A DNA stretch of 64,000 nt, from the NCBI GenBank assembly GCA_009193035.1, contig SWDT01000076.1:62001-126000 (forward strand), in the 5' to 3' direction. The notes below the pieces were generated by a model, which saw nothing but the letters and a program-made list of their open reading frames with translations, ran no database searches and was not told the DNA's origin. Origin of the DNA: Halicephalobus mephisto (lineage: Eukaryota > Nematoda > Chromadorea > Rhabditida > Panagrolaimidae). Positions 47,641 through 57,723 of this stretch are shown here, piece by piece. Made by a program: the position numbers and the translations under genes. The number at the start of each line of letters is the position of its first letter. Position 1 is the stretch's first letter.

Positions 47641-48827
47641 GGCATTTGCTCCTCAGCGACAGTTATCATTTTTGCTTTTCCTTGATTTCGAAGTTAATTC
47701 TTTTTAAATCGCTGTTTTTTTACTTATTGTTCGTCCTTCGACGGGAAAATTTATTTGTAACTTATGTATTACAAACAAAATAGGAAAATAGGAAAACAAG
47801 GAACAACTAGAAATCCAACGCTACATATAAAAACAGCTGACACAACATTCGTGTCGAGATCAAGGTTGTTTATTCAAAGGGCAAATTGGCCACAAAAACA
47901 CGTCCATGAACACTTATCTGAGATATTCAGCTGATCTAACTATCGAAAAATAAAAAAATTACATAAATCTTCTAAAATAAAAAAGAAAATTTTCAAACGA
48001 ATCAATTGTCCTACAATCGAAAATTTTTTTAAAGATGTGCACATTGAATTATTTTGTCAGGAAATCCATATTGACAAACCAAAGTTTAATATCCTTAACT
48101 TTTGACAATTGATCGGTTTCTTAACCGTGCAAGATCGACTCATTAAAGTTATTTCATGACTATTATCGTTGATTTTTCATTCTGTGTTTTATTGTAAAAT
48201 ATCTGTTTTATTTTGTGCTCTAAGATGTCTTATGTATGGGATCGTAAGTGTAGACTAGGATGGGGATATAACGAATCCATGGATCGACTATATAGGTTCC
48301 ATTATTAAAATTCCTCCCAATTATGGACAAATTGTTGAAGTATTTAGAAAAACAACTAAATTTAACAATATTACAGTAATCAACGACTAAAAAGCAGTTG
48401 AACCATACAAGTAGTATATATAGGAGGCTTCTAGGACACTTTTTCCCCCACTTCCCATTTCTGGGAATATGGGATAATACGTGTAATTTCAGCGAATATA
48501 TATAACTTTACTAAAAAGGATACGGTATATTATGAATAATTCCAACAAAATACATTTATTAAAAAAAGAAATATTTGACATTAGCCCATCTCTGATATAT
48601 GGGGTAATACGTGTAATTTCAACAAATATATTTTTTACTAAAAATGATACGGGGTAATATGTGTAATTCCAACAAATATATTTATTAAAACGGATACGGG
48701 GCATTACGTGTGATTCCTGCAAACTTCTTTATTTTTACTAAATAATACAAGCCCTCCAATGTCCCTCCGGAGGGGCTTGTGTGAGTTTCTTCGAAACTGC
48801 AATCCGGTCAATTTTTCTTGATTATAA
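47641..48827. other. Spacer with a 60-bp tandem repeat
   Basis: Mixed-composition DNA with no gene recognised. From about 48470 to 48730, three or four units of roughly 60 bases repeat GATACGGGGTAATACGTGTAAT, TTCAACAAATATAT and TTATTAAAA. An open minus frame over this array is an artefact. Confidence 0.6.
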
Positions 48828-49019
48828 ATGTTTATTAACAAACCATTGACAAATTATTACATCACAAAATTAGCTAAAGAATTAAAGATAAAAGATTTCA
48901 GGGGGGTATTTATGAGGGACACTCTTCCGGGTAGTCCTGGGGGTATAGAATGTGGAGTTGTAAATTTGGATGAGAGTAAAAATAGCGGTAGTCGAACACA
49001 ACACTATAATATTTATTAA
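48828..49019 (+). pseudogene. Truncated adenain-like cysteine protease of a Maverick/Polinton-type element
   Basis: A 63-residue frame with LAKELKIKDFRGVFMRD and ECGVVNLDESKNSGS. From memory this matches the N-terminal block of the adenovirus-type cysteine protease carried by virus-like Maverick/Polinton transposons and related animal ORFs, just before the catalytic His. The frame diverges where the GTHW-type catalytic segment should follow, then stops, so the catalytic His, Asp and Cys are not present in frame. It is probably a broken remnant. The assignment rests on motif recognition. Confidence 0.45.
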
Positions 49020-49110
49020 AGAGTCTACAACAAATATAATTTCATTTTATAATTAGTTAAAAGAAATATGATAAGAAAACACTTTTCAGACTTCAGTTCA
49101 GCCAAATTCT

Positions 49111-50073
49111 TCAGTTTTCAAGTGGTAAGACCAGCTCCCCATTCTCAATTACAGCATATTTTTGCTCAACGAGCTCCTGTACAAAACATGCCTCCAGAAT
49201 ACTTTTGAGGTGATCGCCAATATTGGTATTTGCACTTTTACTAATTATTATACCACCAGTTGTAGCACCTCCACCTGCAGCGATACCAGCGGCCACTGCT
49301 CCGGCAATAGTGAGCCCAATTCCGCCAGTAAAAATGCCTACCGGCAAGGCGATAGTTCCAATAATTATACCACCGACGATTGTAGATATACCAATGCCTA
49401 AGCCAGTACAGTTAACTTTTTCCTTATAGGAATAAGTAGTAAGTACATAGTCGCATGCTACAGGTACTTCACATATTTTTCTACATACATTACATCTCCC
49501 ACATGATCTGATATTTTCACATCTGTCGCATGCTTTGCATTCCCCACATGGTATAGGTTCTTCACATTCTTTACCTGTTTTGCATGCTGTACATCCTTTG
49601 CATTTTATGGGTGTTTGACATGCTGTGCACATTCTGCAGGATCCACATACTAGGAGTTTTTCACATCCATTACCTGTACATGGTCCACATTGCCCACATG
49701 CTTCTCCTCCCTTATATGGATACTTATATACGAGGGTACATATGAATTCGAGTTTTGATCCATCCTTCTCGCTATTTTGGCATATAAACATTTTACTCTC
49801 GCCATTATAACACAGCTTGTTAATACCTGTAATCATTGCTTTTACTTGACTCTTCAGTTTTTCAGAATCACATAGACTTTCGAATTCCTTCACCTTCTCA
49901 ATCAATGCTGTAGGGTGTACTTTTATAGCTTTTATTGCAGAAAACTGTGCCTCCTTCTTTTTTTGACCACCATTTTTCAATTCATTGCAGATTTCCAGGA
50001 CGGTATTGTTTAATGTTTGGATAGGGATTTTGCTCTTTGATTTCTGGATGGGAACTCCAGGTTGAGTGCTCAT
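49111..50073 (-). CDS. Cys-repeat / glycine-zipper protein, novel
   Basis: Intact 320-residue protein of unknown function. Residues 1-100 are polar and helical. Residues 126-207 hold 21 cysteines, mostly as CxxCxxC triplets separated by 5-residue gaps (triplets starting at 143, 158, 176 and 191), implying a repeated metal-binding or disulfide module. Residues 224-275 are a Gly/Ala/Ile-rich hydrophobic stretch (GGIIIGTIALPVG, GAVAAGIAAGGGA), a likely membrane hairpin of glycine-zipper type. There is no signal peptide. I chose the ATG at 50073 because a good acceptor (tttttag, exon from 50101) lies just upstream, paired with a donor (gtaagt) after 50359, giving a 5'-UTR intron. A TATA-like TATTTATATATGG (about 50406-50420, minus) precedes it. 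It sits among virus-like-element remnants and could be cargo or an unrelated host gene. Confidence 0.7.
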   Translation of the reverse strand: MSTQPGVPIQKSKSKIPIQTLNNTVLEICNELKNGGQKKKEAQFSAIKAIKVHPTALIEKVKEFESLCDSEKLKSQVKAMITGINKLCYNGESKMFICQNSEKDGSKLEFICTLVYKYPYKGGEACGQCGPCTGNGCEKLLVCGSCRMCTACQTPIKCKGCTACKTGKECEEPIPCGECKACDRCENIRSCGRCNVCRKICEVPVACDYVLTTYSYKEKVNCTGLGIGISTIVGGIIIGTIALPVGIFTGGIGLTIAGAVAAGIAAGGGATTGGIIISKSANTNIGDHLKSILEACFVQELVEQKYAVIENGELVLPLEN

Positions 50074-50101
50074 ATTGAAATCAAGAAAAACAAGTGGCAA
50101 T

Positions 50102-50621
50102 CTAAAAATGAAAATATTTGTAAGATAAGGGATGTAAGAAAACTGAATTCGAAATTTCACAATTACTCCATATTTATACCCCCAATTACACCCGAGCTAC
50201 CTCCTTCGCACACCATCAAGTGGAAAGATGGGTCAAAGGATCAAGACAATTATGATATTTTTTGTATTGAATGGTAACTTTGATTTGTGCGATATAGGAA
50301 TAAAAGTAAAAGTAAAAGTTGTAAGATAAAACCACAATTAAAATAATAAATTACTTACGCAAAGTGAAAGAAAAATAAAGACTGAGTAGAAAGGAAAATT
50401 ATTCCCATATATAAATAGTTTTTTGTGAAAAAATCGAGGGTGTGGCATATTTGATAACACTGTGTTCACAGGATACATTTTTACATTTCGGTAAGATAAT
50501 TATTTTTCATCAATTTCATTATTGAGGAACATTTCATTGAAATAAGAGGAAAATTCATTGACAAGCACGACAAATTATATCATCAAAGGAAAATAAATCA
50601 TGAAATTTCTAAAATTAATAA
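50102..50621. promoter_or_regulatory. Divergent region: 5'-UTR intron and promoter
   Basis: It contains the 5'-UTR intron of the Cys-repeat gene (50102-50358) and its TATA-like box near 50406-50420 (minus). It then continues as an AT-rich spacer to the plus-strand ORF at 50622, so the two genes are transcribed away from each other. Confidence 0.45.
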
Positions 50622-51044
50622 ATGACGATTTTTATCTTACAACTAACATCCAACGACTCAACTTTTGAGTATTCATTTCCTCAAGAGGTTTTACGTAAGA
50701 AGTACAAAATAGGAGTTATAAAACTAGATGTTTATTTAGAAATTAAAAGTAAAATAAATAAAAATGACCTGGAAAATAATAAATTCTCAAGTAATAACAT
50801 TGATAATATTTTTATTACATGCAATTTAATTAAAGATTGTTACGTTAATAAAAAGATATTAAATTCAATCTATAGATTTAGACTTAATGATGAAATCAAA
50901 ATAGAACCAAAAACTATTATTTATCATGAAGTAACTAACAGACCAAATAAAGTAAATTTAAAATTAGTAGATATTAACGATGATTTGATTGAGTTTAATA
51001 ATATTAATATTTTTATTGAATTGGATTTGAAAGAAGTATCATAA
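50622..51044 (+). CDS. Small capsid-like (penton-type) protein of a Maverick/Polinton-like element
   Basis: Intact, intronless 140-aa ORF. The N-terminal FEYSFPQEV...KYKIGVIKLD and NNKF block, and the C-terminal pattern (I-Y-x-x-V, LKLVDINDDLIEFNN, then an alternating hydrophobic beta strand), match by memory a family of beta-sandwich proteins found in virus-like DNA transposons of arthropods, cnidarians and nematodes, where a minor-capsid role has been proposed. Base composition is very AT-rich (many AAT/AAA/ATT codons), unlike the host genes nearby. The assignment is from motif pattern only; no database was searched. Confidence 0.5.
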   Translation: MTIFILQLTSNDSTFEYSFPQEVLRKKYKIGVIKLDVYLEIKSKINKNDLENNKFSSNNIDNIFITCNLIKDCYVNKKILNSIYRFRLNDEIKIEPKTIIYHEVTNRPNKVNLKLVDINDDLIEFNNINIFIELDLKEVS

Positions 51045-51269
51045 GGAAATTTTAGTATTTTCAGTATATGGAGGGATTGTCTTAAATCCAGAACCTGTTA
51101 CATTTTTTCCTACTAAATACTCGATAAATTCTTTATTTTTCTTTGTTAATTTCTTTTTTCTAGTTTTTTTTGATGAGATTTTATTTTCATCTTTATTTTG
51201 TTTATCAATTGTTTTATTATTAATTACAAGTTGACTCACTTCACAGTCATCATTTTTAATCTTAATCAA
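51039..51269 (-). CDS. Short basic ORF of the virus-like cluster
   Basis: A 76-residue minus-strand frame overlapping the tail of the capsid-like ORF by a few bases. It is Lys-rich in the middle (KKTRKKKLTKKNKEF) and resembles the basic tails of virus-like-element proteins, but I cannot assign it. In-frame stops and a frameshift upstream (51270-51500) suggest it is the 3' end of a longer decayed ORF. Confidence 0.3.
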   Translation of the reverse strand: MIKIKNDDCEVSQLVINNKTIDKQNKDENKISSKKTRKKKLTKKNKEFIEYLVGKNVTGSGFKTIPPYTENTKISL

Positions 51270-51498
51270 CTCGATTTTATTATTAATATTTTCATCTAAT
51301 AGTTTATATTTATTTTTTTTTCAATCATCGAAAATACCAACACCATTTATTATATTAATTTTCAATTCTAATTTAATGAAAGAGCAGATGGAAATTTAGT
51401 TAAACTTGGCTTTCTTTCAAATTTAAGAGGTTTCATTTCAATATTTTCAGCTACAATTGATTCTTCCTCAAAGGAAACTAATTTAATTCTACTTTGTT

Positions 51499-52336
51499 TC
51501 TTTTACTTAAAGAAAACTGTGGTGATACAACATAAATCAAAGATCTAGCAATAAATACATAAATTAGTGTCGAAGCAATTGTTACATAAATTCTCCAATA
51601 CTTCAATCAATACGATTCGAATAAATCATTCACATCGGTTAAGATTTCATGAGGTATCGCTGAGTTTTGCTCATTTTCTTTTAATTCCACTTCAGAATTT
51701 GACATCTGCCTCATCTGATTTAGTAATTGTTCTTCAATATTAGTCTTCACATCATTGAAGAAGTGTTCTTTAAAAATTACTTTAGTATTTAAAAACCGTA
51801 AGTCGTAATTATTTTTTATTTCAACATTTTTAAAATCAGACATTACTGATTCATCATAGCGAATTATCATTAGTAATGACACCACCTTTCATATACCATA
51901 TTTTATCGTTATACTTCTTAATTTTGATAGGTATATAACCCTTAATATCATTTAAGTCAGTAAATTCGATTAGTTTATTATTAATTTCTTTACAGAATTT
52001 AACTTCAATAATACTATTATTAATTAATTTAACATCAACTGCAGTGTAATTTAAGACTTTTCGAATAAATTTCTTTGGATTCTCCTTCAATAATATTTCT
52101 AAAATTTCGTTATGATCATTGGCCATTTGACAAAAAGTTTTTGTTAAATGTCTTAATTGATTCTTGATATTATGTTCTAGGTATTGTAGTTCTCCTGCTT
52201 CTTGAAAGGTTTTAACTGAGTTGTGATCTGATCTTTTTTCTCTAACAGATTTTAAAGCATAACCTTCTGAGGTTAATTGTAAATTATTTCCACAATCAGT
52301 TGTGAAGTTATTGTAGGCATAAAGATCAGAATTGAA
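51499..52336 (-). pseudogene. Disrupted membrane glycoprotein-like gene of the virus-like cluster
   Basis: The minus strand is open from about 52336 to 51854 without needing an ATG, because the 5' end is cut by the retroelement junction. A frame change near 51885 leads into a second frame (to 51607) and a third near 51600. The second part is polar with Asn/Glu. The third encodes a single hydrophobic stretch (about 51499-51600), fitting a transmembrane anchor after an ectodomain, with cysteines in the first part. This resembles a viral-type envelope or fusion glycoprotein with its N-terminus lost, but no diagnostic motif was found. It is non-functional as it stands. Confidence 0.35.
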
Positions 52337-52560
52337 CCGGAAACGGCCTAAACAGAATGCACAAAGCTCCGCCCAGTCAGCCGACGTCTGGGGAGGTGAG
52401 ACTAAAGTGTTAGAGAGTCAGTCTTTGAGAAAATCCAACTCTAACCTGGTTCGAGTTTGACTTCGGTCAAACGAGGATCCTTCCTCCTTTGTTCTATGCT
52501 TATGTTAAGATAAACAGGCTTGAATTGCTAATGGTAGGAATCAACAGTTTTCCGCCCAAT
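52337..52560 (+). mobile_element. Second retroelement (LINE) fragment, inverted
   Basis: Shares several words with the reverse complement of 47440-47640 (GAGAAAATCCAA, GTTTGACTTCGGTCAAACGAG, TTGTTCTATGCTTATGTTAAG, GATAAACAGG). It lies immediately beside the broken glycoprotein-like ORF, so retroelement DNA bounds the virus-like cluster on both sides. Confidence 0.5.
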
Positions 52561-52599
52561 CAAGGAGCTCCCAAAATGTCACACTATCGACATCCAATC

Positions 52600-53282
52600 A
52601 ATACTAACATCCCTAATACTACACCTTCATCATCTAGATTCTATCAAACGAGAACAAAGAGATCAACATATCCTAGAAAAACTACAAAGTGAACCTCTCG
52701 ATGCAGACATTCAACGATTCATCCATCAGTATTTGAGTAAAAATAGTCAATTAAATTATACCCGATAACGAATTCCAAAATCATACATGATTTCGAAACA
52801 ATCATCGTACAAAACCAAAATTGTAGGATACTTCAGTTCCTAAAAATTCTTATTTGCTATTTTCGAATAGGATTACTGTTGTGGATGCATAGTCCCCAAG
52901 ACCAGAGATATTCAGAACACTGAAGATTGAACAGTCCCTTCTCTCCACTGAGGAGTACCGGGTGTAGCTCTGATATTAATATTTGTTCCTATTTTGTATT
53001 GTCTCATTCTAAGTAAAAGATATAACAGTTACTAAACTTTATGTGATGAAACAACATACCAAGATTCTTGAGCCTTTTGTGACGAAATGTTACACATGAG
53101 TTATTGTTGTAGATGCATAGTTCCCATGACCGGAGATATTCAGAATACCGAAGATTTAACAGTCCCTTCTCTCCACTGAGGAGTACAAAAGAGAACACTT
53201 CGGTGTACCGAGTGTAGCTCTGATATTTAATAATATTGTTCCTATTTTGTATTGTGTCTTATTGTTAAGTAAAGATATAACA
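52600..53282 (+). mobile_element. LTR-retrotransposon-like remnant with two LTR-like repeats
   Basis: A plus frame near 52635-52770 (SIKREQRDQHILEKLQSEP) resembles the linker region of retrotransposon Pol proteins. Two related direct repeats follow, 52877-53037 and 53105-53282. Both begin TGTTGT(G/A)GATGCATAG and end GATATAACA, with LTR-like TG...CA ends, and both carry CCCTTCTCTCCACTGAGGAGTAC and CCTATTTTGTATTG. No complete coding region remains. Confidence 0.4.
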
Positions 53283-53516
53283 ATTACTAATGATTTATAA
53301 TTATTGACAATATACAGTTAAGTACAAATATACAATAATAAAACTGTCAATTTTTAAAATCGAATTAAAGTTGGAAAATTTCGGATTTCCAAACCTGATC
53401 AAAACCAATTTCGAAATAATTCTTCAAAATTTAAATCAGATTCAATTTTGAAACTTCAGATGGAATTGGTTCGAAATTACACAGTTTTAAAAATGGACAA
53501 TTTTGAAAAATTATTT

Positions 53517-55225
53517 TTATTTTTTCGTCAGCAGATCCCCACCGTATCCGGTCCCCATCTTGGGCGCCAGTCTACGGTAGATCTCGACGACTTTGTTCCA
53601 GCGTTCTTTTTCAGGAACAGATTCATCTTGGAGGATACTGGATATCTCGTCGAATCCGCTTCTGGAAGGACTTCTGAACTTCTGATGAGGAATCGGTCTT
53701 CTTTGTCGTTGAATACGATTGTTTTCTTCCATAAATTGACGGAATAATTGCTAAATTACTTTTTTTAAATTTATTATTAAAAATTTACAAACTTGTCTGT
53801 TTTCGTCCAATTCAGAAACCAAAGATCCTACTTGTTTTAATTTTTCTTCATATGTCACCTGCGGCTGTCGAAGGATCTTTTTGAACTAAAACAACTTTTT
53901 CAAAATCATATTACTGTAAAAATTCGAAATTGAAAAAAATAATTTTTCGGAAAATTCAAAATTTAAAAAAATAATTTTTCGAAAAATTTAAAAAATCAAA
54001 AATTTCTTACAAAATTATCTAAAACTGAAATTTTGGATTTTTTTAGAAATTTTCAAAAGTCAATTTTGATTTTTCAAAGAATTTTTTAGTTTTCAGAATT
54101 TTCTAAAAACTTCCGAAATTTTTGATTTCGAATATTTTCAAAAATTTTCTACTTTTCAAAAAATTCGAAATTTTCTACTTTTCAAAAATTTCGAAATTTC
54201 CAAAATTTTCTACTTTTCAAAGACTTCGAAATTTTCTACTTTTCAAAAAATTCGAAATTCCCAAAATTTTCTACTTTTCAAAAAATTCGAAATTTCTGAA
54301 AAATTCTAACTTTAAAATTTAAAACTACCTTCGTGATGACAGTTTCGTCAGCTCCTTCGAGAAAATTCGGAAGAGATCCGCTGTTGTTTTTTTGAGGATT
54401 TCCGGCTTCTAGATTCTGTCGTTGTCCGATTTCGAGACCTCCATGATGTCCTTGAACTTGGATTTGTGAAGGAACAAGAGGAAAATTGTCTGAAAACTTG
54501 GCCGGGATAAGGCCCCCAGGGTTCATCTGAGGGATGTTGTGGAGGTTCTCATTCGGGACACTTCCGGGATACGGTAACGAGGAACTTTGCGGATTAAAAA
54601 TGCTTCCGGGATACGGTAGCGAAGGATTCGGGGTGTTCGGAACTCCTCCAGGATACGGTAATGAGGAACTTTGGGAATTAATAATACTTCCAGGATACGG
54701 TAGCAGAGGACTTTGTCCATTAGGAACTCCTCCAGGATACGGTAATGAAAGGTTTAATTCGTTATGGATTCTTCCAGGGTACGGTAATGAAGGGTTTTGT
54801 CCACTAAGAATTCCTCCAGGATACGGTAATAGAGAATTCTGCCCATTATGGATTCTCCCAGGGTACGGTAGTGGAGGATTTTGTCCACTGGAAACTCCTC
54901 CAGAATATGGGTCGATTGGCTTCTGACGGATTCTTTGAGAATCAACTTGTTTGAAGGGCTGGAAACCCGGTAATTCTTGTTCGAAAAAATTTTGATTTTT
55001 TTTGAATGGAGCCGAAAATTTATTTTGGATTTTTTGAGGATGTCTGGATTGAGGAAGAGAACTGATAGCTACGTCGGGCTGGGCCTGGACGATCCCCTCT
55101 GCCCTCTGGCCCCCCAACCCCGGACCCCCGTCGAGGCCAGTCATCCCTCCGAAATTGACTGGTCTGATTTGGTGTAAAATTTGTCCATTACAGTAACTTA
55201 GAAAAAATAAAAAAATTTTAAACAT
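53517..55225 (-). CDS. Secreted protein with LPYPG 14-residue repeats
   Basis: Three minus exons: 54329-55225, 53793-53885, 53517-53750; all phase 0, 407 residues. A signal peptide (MFKIFLFFLSYCNG) precedes a Gly/Pro/Gln-rich stretch and then eight tandem units LPYPG-xxxN-xxxxx of 14 residues (about 106-225). The C-terminal 100 residues are charged and helical (TYEEKLKQVGSLVSELDENRQ, ERWNKVVEIYRRLAPKMGTGYG). The repeats lack dibasic cleavage sites, so a matrix or cuticle role fits better than a neuropeptide precursor. The ATG at 55225 is preferred over the upstream TTG. A tttgtcag tract at about 55241-55248 could accept a trans-spliced leader. I do not recognise a named family. Confidence 0.8.
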
Positions 55226-56548
55226 GATAGAATTCAACAACTGACAAATTTTTCAGTTTTTATTCATGAAATCAGACTAAACAAGTTTTTTAATTTTCGA
55301 AAAGGATAATCCTCGCTTCATCGAATCTGGACTCGTTTAGCCGACTTTTTGGGAGATCTTACTTGTTTTGAGGTCAGTCAAAGTGAAAGTTTCCTCCGGA
55401 ACAAGCGGATCATCCGATTTTGAACGTAACTTCTGGTTTTGGAACCTGATTTGGAACAGACAAAAAGGATAAAGATAATATCACATTACAAAATTCCAAA
55501 AACAAAAATTATTACGAAATAATCTCGACACAAATTTCAAAAACTTAAAAACCTTCAAAAATTTGAAATTTTCTAATTTCGAAATTATATTACTGTAGAA
55601 AATTAAAAAATGTCACGAAACGGTCCCGACACGAGTTTTTTAAAAACCTTAAAAAATAAAGATTTCATATATTTATTCTAAAATCATATTATTAAAGTAA
55701 ATTATATATAAATTTTACCACGAAACGGTCCCGACACGAATTCTGAAAATTTTTAAAAACTTTCAAAATTTAAATTTTCAAACATTTATTCGAAAATTAA
55801 AAAAATAAAACAAAACGGTCCCGAAACGAATTTCGAAAGTTTTCTAGAAACTTGTAAAGTAAATTATATATAAATTTTATCACGAAACGGTCCCGAAACG
55901 AATTCTGAAAATTTTTAAAAACTTTCAAAATTTAAATTTTCAAGCATTTATTCGGAAATTAAAAAAATAAAACAAAACGGTCCCGACACGAATTTTTTAA
56001 AGACCTTAAAAAATAAATATTTCATATATTTATTCCAAAATCATATTATTAAAGTAAATTATATATAAATTTTATCACGAAACGGTCCCGAAACGAATTC
56101 TGAAAATTTTTAAAAACTTTCAAAATCCGAATTTTCAAATATGTATTATTACATAATATTTTTTAAAATTGCTATGAAATGATTTCGACACGGACTTTAA
56201 AATTTTTATAATTCATAAAAATTGAAAATAAAATTTTTTTTATGAAATTTTACCCAACGCGAATTTAAAAGTTTTTTTAAAAACGGTTTTTGGCGTTTTG
56301 TTCTTTATTGACAATCGCGAAACTTGCGATTTTTTGAGTTTTTCTTTTGTTGTCCTACTATTTTATATAATTTTTTCTTTTTTTATATACTTTATTTTTC
56401 GATAAGTTTCGAAACTTCAAAAAGATACTTTTTTAGTACTTTATTCATTGTTGACAATCGTAGATTTTTTATTTTTAGAGGATATTTCATTAATTTGTAT
56501 TTTTTTTCTTTTTTGTATTCTTATTGATTTTTGATTACAGAGATCGAG
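55226..56548. other. Intergenic repeats and a possible orphan exon
   Basis: A minus frame 55363-55445 (FQNQKLRSKSDDPLVPEETFTLTD), with a plausible acceptor and a gtaaga donor, could be a 5'-UTR or lost coding exon. I could not link it. From about 55490 to 56130 a 60-75 base repeat occurs about five times (CACGAAACGGTCCCGACACGAATT, TTTTTAAAAACTTTCAAAAT). The NOP16 promoter should lie just upstream of 56540, where a TTGATTACAG acceptor could also take a trans-spliced leader. Confidence 0.5.
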
Positions 56549-57215
56549 ATGCCCAAATCCTACAAACGTGACAGAAAAAGCCATAAGAATCGGCCCGCGA
56601 GGACGGCTTGGGCCAAAAACAAGAAGAAGGCCCTCAAGAAGAAACAACGAGCCGCCACTACTTGGTAAATTTCGATTGTTTTTTGTAAATCTCGTCCTAA
56701 ACTTTTCAGCAATGCTATTCAGCAACAGTGGGATAAGTGTAAGACGACTATCGGGAACTTGACATCTATGGGATTAAGCACGAACGTGAACAAAACCATC
56801 GCCTTACCTAAAGTCGGGTTTTTAAATTTCATATATGAATTTTTACCAGTTTTTGTTCTAGAACCGTATCCAAGCTGAAATCGAGGTCGATCAACTGGCA
56901 GAGGCTCTGGCGAAAGGGAAGTCCCTGGAAAAGCCCAAGGCTCCGAAAGCTGATGTCATAGACACTCTGGAAAAACAAGCCAAAGAGAAAGAAGAGTACG
57001 TCAAGAAAAGAAGAACAGGCCCGATCTTGATGCAGAAAGACATCCAGTTTTGTTCAGAAATGATCCGAAGACACGGAGACGACTACGAAGCCATGGTGAG
57101 AGATCACCTGAACATCTACCAAGACACGCCCAAGCAAATCGAACGGAAGATCAACACGTTCAAACGTTCCAAAGTTTATAAAAAGTTAACTGAGGGAGAG
57201 AAAATGGAAGAATAA
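56549..57215 (+). CDS. nop-16: NOP16, nucleolar 60S ribosome biogenesis factor
   Basis: Exons 56549-56664, 56710-56812, 56862-57215; 190 residues, close to the family's usual 180. The basic N-terminus (PKSYKRDRKSHKNRPARTAWAKNKKK) and the C-terminal FCSEMIRRHGDDYEAMVRD...YQDTPKQIERKINTFKR are the family's signature blocks. It acts in the nucleolus in maturation of the large ribosomal subunit. Intron 2 uses a less common donor (gtcggg). Codon use is richer in G/C than the flanking DNA, as expected for a well-expressed gene. Confidence 0.92.
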
Positions 57216-57723
57216 TTTGTTTCTTTATTGTTGAGTTTATAAAATTTATTAATTTTTGGTTTTGGGACGAAAATTTGTATTAACTTTTAGGGTACAGTAT
57301 TTTGGGAATTGGGAACTGGTAAGTTGATTTTCAACATCAAAGTTAATTGTTTTAAAATAAAAATTTTAAATAAAATTTTTCGAATAAAAAATACTTTTTT
57401 TAAATGATTTTTCTAACTATTAATAGAATAACATTTTGTAATTTCAATTTTAGTATTTTTATAAATAAAAAAGAATTATAAAAAAATTGAAATTTTATAG
57501 CATTATTTGAACTACAGTTATTCCTAACACGATTGTTTTTTTTCGACCAGTTTGTACGGATTTAACTGGTTTGAAAATTTTGGAACTTTTAAACAATATC
57601 CTAAAATTTGCCTTTTTTTACATTTTTTTTACCTTTTTTTTTTACTTTTTTCTTGTTATTTTTTATCCTTAATTCTTCGCGTTGATTATCTTCATCTTGC
57701 TCGACTTTTCGCGGACAGATTCC
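57216..57723. other. Intergenic, AT-rich
   Basis: About 500 bases between NOP16 and the MYND gene. T-rich tracts (57600-57670) precede the MYND start. No other feature was seen. Confidence 0.5.

Noticed and set aside
54534..54926. Gly/Tyr-rich plus-strand ORF (PGYGNE repeats)
   Set aside because: Opposite-strand reading of the LPYPG repeats. Only the minus frame has a signal peptide and in-phase splice sites.
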